Part shown: positions 50,470 through 59,137 of the stretch, in pieces
Position numbering within the stretch: the stretch's first letter is position 1
Layout: every line of letters begins with the position of its first letter
NCBI GenBank assembly: GCA_913056365.1
Contig: CAJXLT010000001.1
Coordinates: 930,001 to 994,000 of the forward strand
Direction: 5' to 3'
DNA from: an uncultured Paenibacillaceae bacterium
Lineage (GTDB): Bacteria > Bacillota > Bacilli > Paenibacillales > K13
DNA: 64,000 nt
Translations under genes and position numbers: made by a program
The notes under the pieces: model-generated
The model's input: only the letters and a program-made list of their open reading frames with translations
Told to the model about the DNA's origin: nothing
Databases searched by the model: none

Positions 50470-51519
50470 GTGTCGAAAGAGATTACCGTTGAACAGCTGC
50501 TAGAGCTGCAGCACACACAAGACATCGTACCAATCGACGTGCGGTCACCTTCTGAATTTGCAGAAGGCACTATTCCGGGAAGTTTGAACTTCCCTTTGTT
50601 CAACGACGCTGAACGTGCAGAGATCGGCACCTTATATAAGCAAGAGAGCAGACAGGCTGCGATGGACCGCGGTCTGGAGATTGTCTCGGCCAAGCTGCCT
50701 GAGCTAGTCCGATCGATCGCACAAGTCGATGGTCGCAAGGCTGTGTTCTGCTGGCGCGGTGGCATGCGCAGCAAAACTACGGCAACCTTGCTCTCGCTTA
50801 TGGGCATTGAAGCCTTGCGGCTGACTGGCGGTATTCGAGAATATCGCCGCTGGGTAGTGGATACGCTGGAGCACTTTCAGCTTAAGCCGCGAATGATTGT
50901 TTTGAATGGACATACCGGAACTGGCAAAACAGACATTTTACTGGAATTGAAAAAACACGGATACCCTGTGCTTGATCTGGAAGGAATGGCCGGACATAGA
51001 GGTTCTATATTCGGGCAAATCGGATTGATCGCGCGGAATCAAAAGCAATTTGATGTGGCCTTAGTACATGAGCTGCAAGCTCTGAATGAACAGCCCTATA
51101 TAATCATCGAGGGTGAGAGCCGGCGCATCGGGAAGGTCGTTCTTCCGCAATTTCTAATGGACAAGAAGCAAAACGGTATCCATCTTCTGCTTGAAATGGC
51201 GATGGAGGAGCGTGTGCGCTCCATTCTGGAGGAATACAGACCTTGGGAGCATCGCGAGGAGATTCATGAAGCATTTCGCCGTATCAAATCACGGATCCAT
51301 ACACCGGTTGCCAAGGAAATCGAGACGTGCTTGCTAGAAGACAATTTCGCTCGTGCAGTAGAATTACTGCTGATCTACTATTATGATCCGCGGTATCAAC
51401 ATGCTGCTGATCAGTATATAGAAGCGCCTACGTATTTGAAAGCGGCGAACAAGGAGCAAGCGTTGGAACAGATGAGAGCACAGTTAGAGAAGTTGAACGT
51501 AGGCAGTAATGACGGTTAA
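50470..51519 (+). CDS. mnmH: tRNA 2-selenouridine synthase
   Basis: 349 residues from a GTG start. The N-terminal rhodanese domain has PIDVRSPSEFAEGTIPGS and the active Cys94 in VFCWRGGMRS. The C-terminal P-loop domain has NGHTGTGKTDIL near residue 147. MnmH (YbbB/SelU) swaps sulfur for selenium in 2-thiouridine at the wobble base of Lys, Glu and Gln tRNAs, using selenophosphate from SelD. The genes are 15 bases apart, so they form one operon. No selA, selB or tRNA-Sec is in the window. Confidence 0.94.
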   Translation: MSKEITVEQLLELQHTQDIVPIDVRSPSEFAEGTIPGSLNFPLFNDAERAEIGTLYKQESRQAAMDRGLEIVSAKLPELVRSIAQVDGRKAVFCWRGGMRSKTTATLLSLMGIEALRLTGGIREYRRWVVDTLEHFQLKPRMIVLNGHTGTGKTDILLELKKHGYPVLDLEGMAGHRGSIFGQIGLIARNQKQFDVALVHELQALNEQPYIIIEGESRRIGKVVLPQFLMDKKQNGIHLLLEMAMEERVRSILEEYRPWEHREEIHEAFRRIKSRIHTPVAKEIETCLLEDNFARAVELLLIYYYDPRYQHAADQYIEAPTYLKAANKEQALEQMRAQLEKLNVGSNDG

Positions 51520-51576
51520 GCATAAGAGCGCTGTGTAACTTCTGATGGTTGTCTATTAACGGAATAACGGGTTCAT

Positions 51577-51640
51577 AACACTGGCTGACGAGTAAGGCAT
51601 CCGGGGGACAAAATCGGCTTATTCGCAGCTAGTGTTTTCT
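51577..51640 (+). terminator. Long hairpin with T-rich end after mnmH
   Basis: About 18 paired bases: AACACTGGCTG and CGAGTAAG on the left, CTTATTCG and CAGCTAGTGTT on the right, with one bulged A and two G-T pairs. A 21-base loop contains CCGGGGGACAAAATCGG. TTTTCTATT follows. Terminator is the simplest reading; the size also allows a regulatory leader for cysJ. Confidence 0.65.
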
Positions 51641-51783
51641 ATTATCAATAAATCTGATAAAACCCATAAGAATTATCGAATTGACCGGAATTGAACGCTA
51701 TGATAGTTTCTATAGAGTATTAAAAATTGATCGAACGCGCATTTATATCTTATAACATGCATGTTACGCGAGGTGGATATTAG

Positions 51784-53604
51784 TTGGAACTACAAGTAAC
51801 GAATAGTCCTTTTAATCAAGAGCAGGCGGAGCTGCTCAATCGCCTGATTCCGACACTGACTGAGACACAACGTCTATGGTTGAGCGGTTATATGTCAGCC
51901 ATGTCCGGAACAGCTACGGCTGTACCTGCATCGTGTGGAGCACCTGCTGCTCAGGTAAGTGTAGCAGCACCGGTTTCTAAGGAAGTAACCGTGCTGTTCG
52001 GCTCCCAGACAGGGAATTGCCAGAATGTAGCGAAACAAACAGCGCAAAAGTTAGAATCTCAAGGCTACCAAGTGACGGTATCCTCCATGTCAGATTTTAA
52101 GCCGAACACATTGAAGAAAGTGAACAACCTGCTCATCATTGTGAGCACACATGGCGAAGGAGACCCGCCAGACAATGCTTTGGCATTTTACGAATTCTTA
52201 CACAGCAAGAGAGCACCGAAGCTGGAAGAGCTGCAATACTCCGTATTGGCACTAGGTGATACCTCGTATGAGTTTTTCTGCCAGACTGGGAAGGACTTCG
52301 ATAAGCGCTTAGAAGAGCTTGGTGCCAAGCAGCTGGCTCAACGTGTTGATTGTGATGTGGATTTCGATGACGCAGCAGCTGAATGGATGGACCAAGTCGC
52401 TGCGTCCTTGAACGAAGCAACTGCCGGACCTGCTCCTTCTGCAGCTGTCGCGGGCACTACAGTTTCGCAGATCGCAGCATCTGATTATTCCAGGTCGAAT
52501 CCGTTCCCGGCTGAAGTACTGGACAATCTTAACTTGAACGGACGTGGTTCAGCCCGGGAAACAAGACACTTAGAGCTCTCACTAGAAGGCTCTAATCTGC
52601 AATATGAAGCTGGAGACAGTCTTGGCATCTATCCGCAAAATCATCCTCGGCTCGTAGATGAACTGATCGAAGCGATGGGCTGGAATGGCGAGGATACAGT
52701 GAAGGTGAAGGAAGGGGACAGATCGCTTAAGGAAGCGTTGCTGCGCCACGTAGAGATTACAGTATTGACTAAGCCATTAATCGAACAGGTTGCCAAACTA
52801 ACAGCGAATCGTGACTTGCAACAGCTGCTCGAGACAGGCAAAGAACAAGAGCTGAAAGCATACATCCAAGGAAGAGATCTGCTGGACTTGGTGCAAGATT
52901 ATAGTCTGAAAGGCGTGCCTGCTTCAGAATTTATCAGTATTCTACGCAAGCTGCCTGCACGCTTATACTCTATTGCCAGCAGTCCGAATGCATTCCCCGA
53001 TGAAGTCCATGTTACAGCACGTGCTGTACGCTACGAAGCTCACGGACGTAATCGGTATGGCGTATGCTCGACGTATTTGGCTGAACGTGTGGAAGCAGGC
53101 GACAACTTACCGGTATTCATACAGCACAACCCGAACTTCAAGCTTCCGCAGAACCCGGATGCTCCGATCATTATGATCGGACCTGGCACTGGCGTAGCAC
53201 CGTTCCGCGCATTCTTGGGCGAGCGGGAAGAAGCCGGAGCAACCGGCAAGTCTTGGCTCTTCTACGGCGATCAGCATTTCTCTATCGATTTCTTGTATCA
53301 GGTAGAATGGCAACGCTGGCTGAAGGATGGCGTGCTGAGCCGGATGGATGTTGCGTTCTCACGAGACACAGCGGAGAAGGTCTATGTGCAGCATCGTATG
53401 CTGGAACAAAGTCGTGATCTGTATCAATGGCTTGAAGACGGCGCATACATCTATGTTTGTGGTGATGAGAAGCATATGGCCCACGATGTGCACGCTGCAC
53501 TTATCAGCATAATTGAACAGGAAGGCGGCAAATCTGCCGAGCAGGCCGCACAGTATATGACCGACCTGCAACAACAATCACGCTATCAGCGGGATGTATA
53601 TTAA
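51784..53604 (+). CDS. cysJ: NADPH sulfite reductase flavoprotein subunit
   Basis: 606 residues from a TTG preceded by CGAGGTGG. Domains in order: flavodoxin with FMN-binding VLFGSQTGNCQNVAKQ (about 65-210) and LALGDTSYEFFC, a CYPOR-type FAD domain with RLYSIASSPNAFP, then the NADPH domain with MIGPGTGVAPFRAFL and VYVCGDEKHMAHDV. Electrons pass from NADPH through FAD and FMN to the CysI hemoprotein encoded next. The N-terminal 60 residues and an Ala-rich linker are usual. The pair reduces sulfite to sulfide for cysteine synthesis. Confidence 0.95.
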   Translation: MELQVTNSPFNQEQAELLNRLIPTLTETQRLWLSGYMSAMSGTATAVPASCGAPAAQVSVAAPVSKEVTVLFGSQTGNCQNVAKQTAQKLESQGYQVTVSSMSDFKPNTLKKVNNLLIIVSTHGEGDPPDNALAFYEFLHSKRAPKLEELQYSVLALGDTSYEFFCQTGKDFDKRLEELGAKQLAQRVDCDVDFDDAAAEWMDQVAASLNEATAGPAPSAAVAGTTVSQIAASDYSRSNPFPAEVLDNLNLNGRGSARETRHLELSLEGSNLQYEAGDSLGIYPQNHPRLVDELIEAMGWNGEDTVKVKEGDRSLKEALLRHVEITVLTKPLIEQVAKLTANRDLQQLLETGKEQELKAYIQGRDLLDLVQDYSLKGVPASEFISILRKLPARLYSIASSPNAFPDEVHVTARAVRYEAHGRNRYGVCSTYLAERVEAGDNLPVFIQHNPNFKLPQNPDAPIIMIGPGTGVAPFRAFLGEREEAGATGKSWLFYGDQHFSIDFLYQVEWQRWLKDGVLSRMDVAFSRDTAEKVYVQHRMLEQSRDLYQWLEDGAYIYVCGDEKHMAHDVHAALISIIEQEGGKSAEQAAQYMTDLQQQSRYQRDVY

Positions 53605-53640
53605 GAGCAAGCCCAAAGATTGTGAGGGGAGTAAAGCCTA

Positions 53641-55365
53641 ATGTCTGACAATAATTTACTATCACCGAATAGTGCGCCACATAGCGATGTGGAGGATATA
53701 AAACGCCGCAGTGATTACTTGCGAGGAAGTTTGGCAGAGACATTGCTGGACAGAATCACTGGCTCCATACCAGAAGACGATAACCGTCTGATGAAGTTTC
53801 ACGGAAGCTATATGCAGGATGATCGTGATCTGCGTAATGAACGTGCGAAGCAGAAACTGGAAGCCGCTTATCAGTTCATGCTGCGGGTTCGCGCTGCAGG
53901 CGGTGTAGTTACACCGAAGCAGTGGCTTATGATGGATGATATTGCGCACAAATACGCCAACGGCAGCATCCGATTGACCACTCGTCAATCGTTCCAGCTG
54001 CACGGGATTATTAAGTGGAACATGAAGAAGACGATTCAAGAAATCAATGCGCACATGCTAAGCACATTAGCGGCATGCGGTGACGTGAATCGGAACGTCA
54101 TGTGCAACCCGAATCCTTTTCAATCTGATGTACACGAGCAAGTTTATGAATGGTCATGTAAGATTAGTAATCATCTAGACCCGCGCACGCGCGCTTACTA
54201 CGAGATTTGGTTAGACGGTGAGAAAGTTGTAGACAGTCAAACCAATGAGGATGAACAGGAACCAATTTACGGCCCGGTCTATTTGCCGCGCAAATTCAAG
54301 ATTGGTGTAGCTGTACCTCCGAACAATGATGTAGATGTATTCTCCCAAGATCTTGGCCTCATCGCCATTGTTGAGGACGGCAAGCTGCAAGGATTCAATA
54401 TTGCTGTTGGCGGTGGCATGGGTATGACGCACGGGGATCCGAACACCTATCCGCAAGTAGGCCAAGTGATTGGCTTCTGTACGCCGGAGCAAATCATTGA
54501 CGTTGCGGAGAAGACCGTGATGATTCAGCGTGATTACGGAGATCGTTCCGTGCGTAAGCATGCGCGCTTCAAGTATACGATCGATGATCGCGGTATCGAT
54601 TGGTTCATTGGCGAACTGCATCAGCGACTAGGTTGGGAGCTTGAAGAAGCGAAGGCTTATTCGTTCGACCTTAACGGAGATCGTTACGGTTGGGTGAAGG
54701 GCTCTAACAACAGATGGCATTATACACTGTTCATTCAGAACGGGCGTGTCAAGGATGAAGAAGGTTACTTGTTGAAGACAGCATTGCGCGAGATTGCTAA
54801 GATCCACACCGGTGATTTCCGTCTGACACCGAACCAGAATTTGCTTATCGGCAATGTAACGAGCCAGAAGAAGAAAAAGATTGATCAGCTTATCCAGGAG
54901 TACGGGCTGACTGACGGGGCAGCATATTCTGCATTACGCAGAAATTCTATGGCTTGTGTAGCATTGCCTACATGCGGCCTTGCCATGGCAGAGTCTGAGC
55001 GTTACATGCCAACGCTGCTCGACAAGCTCGAATTGATTCTTGACGATGCTGGCTTACGTGAAGAAGATATTGTGATTCGTATGACTGGCTGTCCGAACGG
55101 CTGTGCACGTCCTGCGTTGGCAGAAATAGCTTTTATCGGAAAGGCGCCTGGCAAGTATAATCTCTATCTCGGCGGCGGCTTCTCCGGGGAGCGCTTGAAC
55201 AAGCTCTACAAGGAAAATATCGGTGAAGCGGAAATATTGGATACGCTCAAGCCGATCTTCCATCAATATGCGAAGGAACGCAATGACGGCGAGCACTTCG
55301 GCGATTTCGTCATTCGCGCGGGTTATGTGAAGGAAGTTCGTTCTGGTCAAGACTTCCATGCCTAA
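53641..55365 (+). CDS. cysI: Sulfite reductase hemoprotein subunit
   Basis: 574 residues, standard length. Two ferredoxin-like/siroheme repeats are visible: [18 protein letters not shown] near residue 112 and [13 protein letters not shown] near 395. The [4Fe-4S]/siroheme cysteines lie in [14 protein letters not shown] and [11 protein letters not shown], the C-x5-C and C-x3-C pairs. The subunit takes six electrons from CysJ to reduce sulfite to sulfide. It lies 36 bases after cysJ in one operon and is followed by a strong terminator. Confidence 0.96.
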   Translation: MSDNNLLSPNSAPHSDVEDIKRRSDYLRGSLAETLLDRITGSIPEDDNRLMKFHGSYMQDDRDLRNERAKQKLEAAYQFMLRVRAAGGVVTPKQWLMMDDIAHKYANGSIRLTTRQSFQLHGIIKWNMKKTIQEINAHMLSTLAACGDVNRNVMCNPNPFQSDVHEQVYEWSCKISNHLDPRTRAYYEIWLDGEKVVDSQTNEDEQEPIYGPVYLPRKFKIGVAVPPNNDVDVFSQDLGLIAIVEDGKLQGFNIAVGGGMGMTHGDPNTYPQVGQVIGFCTPEQIIDVAEKTVMIQRDYGDRSVRKHARFKYTIDDRGIDWFIGELHQRLGWELEEAKAYSFDLNGDRYGWVKGSNNRWHYTLFIQNGRVKDEEGYLLKTALREIAKIHTGDFRLTPNQNLLIGNVTSQKKKKIDQLIQEYGLTDGAAYSALRRNSMACVALPTCGLAMAESERYMPTLLDKLELILDDAGLREEDIVIRMTGCPNGCARPALAEIAFIGKAPGKYNLYLGGGFSGERLNKLYKENIGEAEILDTLKPIFHQYAKERNDGEHFGDFVIRAGYVKEVRSGQDFHA

Positions 55366-55396
55366 TTGTTGAGTCCCTGGTGAGTAATAACAGTAC

Positions 55397-55446
55397 AGCC
55401 AACCAACGAAACGATTGCTAGTTAGGCAGTCTATGTTGGTTGGCTT
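55397..55446 (+). terminator. Terminator of the cysJI operon
   Basis: AGCCAACCAAC pairs perfectly with GTTGGTTGGCT, an 11-bp stem with a 27-base loop, followed by TCTTGT. It begins 31 bases after the cysI stop. Confidence 0.7.
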
Positions 55447-55581
55447 CTTGTGTGAGACCTGCTGAAGAGAGGTAGGCTAAATGTTAGACGTTCATCACGG
55501 TGACTAATCTTGATGATGAGCTCGTTGAAACATTGGCGGTTATTGATATGTATGAATCTGAGAGTGGGGAAAGTTTTGAGG

Positions 55582-55609
55582 CCTTTGCTTCGGTATCCCC
55601 TTCACTCAG
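55582..55609 (-). repeat. Dispersed 28-bp repeat, copy E (reversed)
   Basis: On the minus strand it begins CTGAGTGAAGGGG and continues ATACCGAAGCAAAGG. The plus-strand right flank AACGTTGT matches the flank of copy A. Confidence 0.75.
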
Positions 55610-55749
55610 AACGTTGTCGTCCAGTTCATGCGGATATGTAGCATGTCATCTGCCATCTACATCTTTCATCAACAACAAGATTTCTGACTTTTGAGATGAA
55701 GGAATTGTTCTAATTGAGAGTATGCGCATGTGAGTATGGGCACCTCATG

Positions 55750-55777
55750 CTGAGCTAAGGGGATATCGAAGTAATGG
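55750..55777 (+). repeat. Dispersed 28-bp repeat, copy F
   Basis: Begins CTGAGCTAAGGGG and continues ATATCGAAGTAATGG, two changes from the core. First of three forward copies in a near-tandem array. Confidence 0.7.
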
Positions 55778-55797
55778 GTGGAGGAGAGACTTATTTG

Positions 55798-55825
55798 CTG
55801 AGCCAAAGGGATACTGTCGAAAAGG
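55798..55825 (+). repeat. Dispersed 28-bp repeat, copy G
   Basis: Begins CTGAGCCAAAGGG and ends GTCGAAAAGG; the most divergent copy. It starts 48 bases after copy F. Confidence 0.6.
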
Positions 55826-55843
55826 GTACAAAGTGACTCGTTG

Positions 55844-55871
55844 CTGAGCCAAGGGGATATCGAAGCAAAGG
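55844..55871 (+). repeat. Dispersed 28-bp repeat, copy H
   Basis: Begins CTGAGCCAAGGGG and continues ATATCGAAGCAAAGG. It starts 46 bases after copy G. Confidence 0.75.
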
Positions 55872-55994
55872 GGCGCAGACCTATTCCAGTACGGAGGGAC
55901 AATAGCGGACTTCACTCTTTAAGTGTTGGTCCGATAATTGTATAATATAGGCTAGAAGTACTTGTGATTAATAGCTGAAAGTGAGTGGAGTAAA

Positions 55995-56708
55995 ATGGGG
56001 CGAAAATGGAATAATATTAAGGAAAAGAAGGCATCGAAGGACGCCAATACGAGTCGCATATATGCCAAGTTCGGACGAGAGATTTATGTTGCGGCGAAGC
56101 AGGGTGAGCCTGATCCGGAGTCCAATCAATCTTTGAAGTTCGTGCTGGAACGAGCTAAGACGTACAATGTACCAAAAGCAATTATTGACCGTGCTATCGA
56201 GAAGGCGAAGGGTGGATCGGATGAAACTTACGATGAGCTTCGCTATGAAGGTTTCGGTCCGAGCGGGTCGATGGTCATTGTGGATGCGCTAACGAATAAT
56301 GTGAATCGGACGGCTGCGGAAGTTCGCTCAGCCTTTAACAAGAATGGTGGCAGTATGGGGGTTAACGGTTCTGTTGCTTATATGTTCGATGAAACTGCCG
56401 TTATCGGTTTGGAAGGTAAGAGTGAGGATGAGGTGCTCGAAATCTTACTGGAGGCAGATGTAGATGTGCGTGATGTCATGCAAGAAGAAGATACGATGAT
56501 TGTATATGCCGAACCGGATCAGTTCCACGCAGTACAGCAAGCTTTCCAGAATCAAGGTATCTCAGAATTTACGGTAGCCGAGATTACGATGCTTGCACAA
56601 AGCGATGTATCGCTGGATAGCGATGCGCAAGCACAATTTGAGAAGATGATCGATGTGTTAGAGGACTTAGAGGATGTGCAGCAGGTGTACCATAATGTGG
56701 ATGTATGA
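55995..56708 (+). CDS. YebC/PmpR-family DNA-binding or translation factor
   Basis: 237 residues. The family N-terminus [20 protein letters not shown] and the following [17 protein letters not shown] are clear, as are [33 protein letters not shown] and [11 protein letters not shown]. The shorter opening, with KWNNIKEKK, fits the YeeI-type second paralogue found in Bacillus. The family was described as transcriptional regulators, and some members help ribosomes at proline stretches. GTGGAGT-type ribosome site lies upstream. A terminator follows. Confidence 0.92.
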   Translation: MGRKWNNIKEKKASKDANTSRIYAKFGREIYVAAKQGEPDPESNQSLKFVLERAKTYNVPKAIIDRAIEKAKGGSDETYDELRYEGFGPSGSMVIVDALTNNVNRTAAEVRSAFNKNGGSMGVNGSVAYMFDETAVIGLEGKSEDEVLEILLEADVDVRDVMQEEDTMIVYAEPDQFHAVQQAFQNQGISEFTVAEITMLAQSDVSLDSDAQAQFEKMIDVLEDLEDVQQVYHNVDV

Positions 56709-56716
56709 CGAATTAG

Positions 56717-56754
56717 AGACCGCTCTTGCTTCCAGACGAAGTGAGGGCGGTCTT
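56717..56754 (+). terminator. Terminator of the YebC-family gene
   Basis: AGACCGC pairs with GCGGTCT, with further CTTGCTTC/GAAGTGAG pairing inside, then TTCCCG. It lies 9 bases after the stop and just ahead of the convergent tRNA. Confidence 0.7.
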
Positions 56755-56762
56755 CCCGATTA

Positions 56763-56835
56763 TGCCGTTGAGAGGACTCGAACCTCCGACCTACGCATTA
56801 CGAGTGCGTTGCTCTACCAGCTGAGCTACAACGGC
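56763..56835 (-). tRNA. tRNA-Thr (anticodon CGT)
   Basis: On the minus strand the cloverleaf starts GCCGTTGTAGCTCAGCTGG and ends in the matching AACGGC acceptor arm with discriminator A. The anticodon stem ACGCA/TGCGT closes the loop CTCGTAA, giving anticodon CGT, which reads ACG threonine codons. The T arm GGAGGTTCGAGTCCTC is canonical. No CCA is encoded. It is an isolated tRNA gene, convergent with the YebC-family gene. Confidence 0.95.
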
Positions 56836-57061
56836 AAGATTGGTATGTGAGAATCACACAATAGTTTACCACATCTTCGCTATTTTTCAACTTTCCATTG
56901 AGCAGCGTGGATCGTTTCAATTTGATAGATATGTGGTCTTATTCTGCAGTCACTAGAGTTACTGTAAGCTGTATGATATAATAAACGCGCTTTCTTGATA
57001 CTATTTTTGTGGTGAATAGTCACATTAAGATTAGTTACTTACATGCAAAGGGGCGTATACG

Positions 57062-57814
57062 ATGGTACATGTAACTGGTAAATGGGCACTCATTACTGGC
57101 GCGAGCAGAGGGGTCGGATACCAAACAGCGATATTTATGGCGAAGCAAGGCTGTAATCTGATTTTGCACAGCAGAAATCTGGAACATACCGCTAAGGTGG
57201 AAGAAGAGGCGAAAGCGCTCGGCGTTGAGGTTATATGTGTACAAGCCGAGTTGGCTAATCACAATGAAGTTGTGGCCATGCTCGATGATATTGAAGCGAA
57301 AAATATTCCGGTAGATATCGTATTCAATAATGCCGCTGTACAAATTGCATACCGTACAGATTACTGGCAGACGCCTGTAGAAGATTTCGATCTAAGCTTC
57401 CGGATTAACTTTATTTCAATCGTCACGATCTGTAATCGATTAATCCCGAAGATGATCGAACGCGGCTTCGGTCGGGTTATTAATACGACAAGCGGTATTA
57501 TGAATGAACCGGAGCAAGCTGGATATGCGGCGAGTAAGGCTGCATTAGACAAGTTCACTAAGGACTTAGCTTCCCGCTTAGAAGGTACGGATGTGATGAT
57601 AAACTTAACAGATCCAGGCTGGTGTCGGACGGATCTCGGCGGACCGAAAGCGCCGAATGCGGTTGACAGTGTCATTCCAGGTATCGCTATCGGCGCCTTC
57701 GTCGATGACAAGAAGAGCGGACGCTTCTTGGGCGCTCAATCATTCGTCGGCATGACGCTGGAGGAAGCTGTTGCCAAGGCGGAAACGATGGAAGCGACAC
57801 CTTATAAAATTTAA
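57062..57814 (+). CDS. Short-chain dehydrogenase/reductase
   Basis: 250 residues, classical SDR. The dinucleotide motif is ALITGASRGVGYQTAIF near residue 10, NNAAVQIAY is the family NNAG strand, and catalytic residues are Ser in INTTSGIM and YAASKAALDKF. A late DPGWCRTDLGGPKAP is common in SDRs that reduce ketones or 3-oxoacyl groups. AAAGGGG lies upstream of the ATG. It is a single-gene unit with its own terminator; the substrate is unknown. Confidence 0.93.
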   Translation: MVHVTGKWALITGASRGVGYQTAIFMAKQGCNLILHSRNLEHTAKVEEEAKALGVEVICVQAELANHNEVVAMLDDIEAKNIPVDIVFNNAAVQIAYRTDYWQTPVEDFDLSFRINFISIVTICNRLIPKMIERGFGRVINTTSGIMNEPEQAGYAASKAALDKFTKDLASRLEGTDVMINLTDPGWCRTDLGGPKAPNAVDSVIPGIAIGAFVDDKKSGRFLGAQSFVGMTLEEAVAKAETMEATPYKI

Positions 57815-57840
57815 TGTGGGACATTTATTGATTCGAGAGC

Positions 57841-57880
57841 ATGCCCGTACAACACAGTCCGTGTTCGTACGGGCATTGTA
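57841..57880 (+). terminator. Terminator of the SDR gene
   Basis: ATGCCCGTAC pairs perfectly with GTACGGGCAT, and AACAC with GTGTT inside. TGTATT follows. It lies 27 bases after the stop. Confidence 0.8.
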
Positions 57881-57899
57881 TTCATTCATAGGGAGATCG

Positions 57900-57968
57900 A
57901 TGACGGATAAGATTGCGAAGGAGAGGGAATCCTTCCATAATAGCATGCATGAACTACATGAACTATAA
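57900..57968 (+). CDS. Possible 22-residue leader peptide
   Basis: An ATG at 57900, four bases after AGGGAG, opens a 22-codon frame, MTDKIAKERESFHNS then a His/Leu-rich end, stopping 17 bases before the next gene. It is hydrophilic and helical. The ribosome spacing is short and there is no family match, so it may be a translated leader or chance. Confidence 0.25.
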   Translation: MTDKIAKERESFHNSMHELHEL

Positions 57969-57985
57969 CCAGGAGGTACCTCACT

Positions 57986-58231
57986 TTGAGCCGATTAACC
58001 GACATCATCGAGAACCATCACAATCTTGACGAGCTTGTCGCTATTTTGAAGCATTACGGTCTGAATGCCGAGTATATCGCCGCCCTGATGATAGAACAGT
58101 TGGAGAATCAACTGGAGGAAGGTGTGAATGCGGAAGAGGAAGCAAATCATGCGGCGGCGGATGACGAAGGAGAACAGGATGGAAGTCAGCAGCTGCTTGA
58201 TGATCTGAAGCAATATTGTGCGAGGTTCTGA
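57986..58231 (+). CDS. Small acidic protein of unknown function
   Basis: 81 residues from a TTG start, with a perfect AGGAGGT upstream. The sequence opens MSRLTDIIENHHNLDELVAI and has a helical YIAALMIEQLENQLEEG, then a very acidic tail (EEEANHAAADDEGEQDG) and a C-terminal helix with one Cys. There is no membrane segment. I do not recognise the family. The strong ribosome site and good composition support it as a real gene. Confidence 0.6.
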   Translation: MSRLTDIIENHHNLDELVAILKHYGLNAEYIAALMIEQLENQLEEGVNAEEEANHAAADDEGEQDGSQQLLDDLKQYCARF

Positions 58232-58309
58232 ATGAATAGTCGTTGCAACTCGATAATTTCCTTAGTGGGTGAAAGCAGGGCTTAGCTATTTTCATATCGA
58301 TTGAGTATG

Positions 58310-58354
58310 AAGCTGTCTTAAAGTCACATCGATGACTATGGACAGCTTATTTTG
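58310..58354 (+). terminator. Terminator of the small acidic protein gene
   Basis: AAGCTGTC pairs with GACAGCTT, with AGTCA/TGACT nested inside, followed by ATTTTG. A second convergent use is not needed, as the next gene is also on the plus strand. Confidence 0.7.
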
Positions 58355-58501
58355 TTAGGATGGGGTGCAGGAACTTAGATTGAAGGTTTCAGAGCTAAGA
58401 TACTGATCAGAGGCGAATGGTTCAATATGTGGTACAATACTGGCAGAACGACTATCTGTATGCTTATAGACAAGCACAAATTGTGACTGAGGTGAATGAT
58501 A

Positions 58502-59014
58502 ATGGCTAAGAAGTTTCCTGTAGGTGAATTTCAACCGCAAGCGTCTGTGACACAAGAAGATATTCAGGCTTGGATTGAGGAGATTAGCACGACACCGAGC
58601 CGTATTAGCAGCTTGCTGCAAGGTCTCACACAAGCTAGGCAGGAGGTTCCGATTCGCGAAGATGCATGGTCTATTAAGCAGCTTGTCCATCATATTGCCG
58701 ATGCTGTGATGAATAGTTATATTCACTTCAAGCTTGCATTGACCGAAGACAACCCGTCGATTAAGCCTTATGATGAGGAGCGCTGGAATCTTCAAGCGGA
58801 TGAAGGCAGCCAAGATGCGGCGGATTCGCTGCTACTACTTGTGGCAATCTGCGGAAGATGGACGCGGCTTATGAAGAGCATGAATGCGGAACAATTCAAG
58901 CGTACGTTCGTTCATCCCGCGGCAGGGGAACGAGACTTGGCACAGTACTTGGCTTTTTGCATGTGGCATATTCGTCATCATTCCAGTCAAATCGAAGCCT
59001 CACTACAGGACTGA
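58502..59014 (+). CDS. DinB-family protein, YfiT/BstA-like putative bacillithiol transferase
   Basis: 170 residues from the ATG at 58502, seven bases after GAGGTG; an ATG two codons upstream overlaps that site. A four-helix-bundle metal enzyme with the DinB/YfiT triad: His in WSIKQLVHHIADAVMNSY near residue 60, and two His in MWHIRHHSSQIE near residue 160. The PYDEERWN and family spacing match YfiT/BstA. In Bacillus this group transfers bacillithiol to electrophiles such as antibiotics, for detoxification. The assignment is from motifs; a generic DinB hydrolase is the alternative. Confidence 0.82.
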   Translation: MAKKFPVGEFQPQASVTQEDIQAWIEEISTTPSRISSLLQGLTQARQEVPIREDAWSIKQLVHHIADAVMNSYIHFKLALTEDNPSIKPYDEERWNLQADEGSQDAADSLLLLVAICGRWTRLMKSMNAEQFKRTFVHPAAGERDLAQYLAFCMWHIRHHSSQIEASLQD

Positions 59015-59137
59015 CTCCTACTGATTAGCTGTTTCACAGGCGTATACTCGCTTGAACCTGCGATTGCACGATGTTACATTATTTAATAGATATAAATGGA
59101 ACGAAACCTATCATGATAGAAATGGAGAATTGCCATC

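Larger units (their letters stand above)
55447..55994. other. Non-coding region with a four-copy repeat array
   Basis: About 550 bases without a supported gene. It holds repeat copies E (reversed), F, G and H (forward, at 46-48-base intervals). Small frames in both directions here are made by the repeats (they read as PFASVSPSLS-like peptides) and have no ribosome sites. The last 80 bases contain a TATAAT-like promoter region for the YebC gene. Confidence 0.65.

Noticed and set aside
55750-55871. Possible CRISPR array from regularly spaced repeats
   Set aside because: Only three forward copies, repeats differ from one another, spacers are 18-20 bases, there are no cas genes, and the same motif occurs singly elsewhere.
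55669-55902. Minus-strand frame of 77 codons with internal peptide repeats
   Set aside because: It is created by the dispersed 28-bp repeats read in one frame; no ribosome site and no conservation expected.
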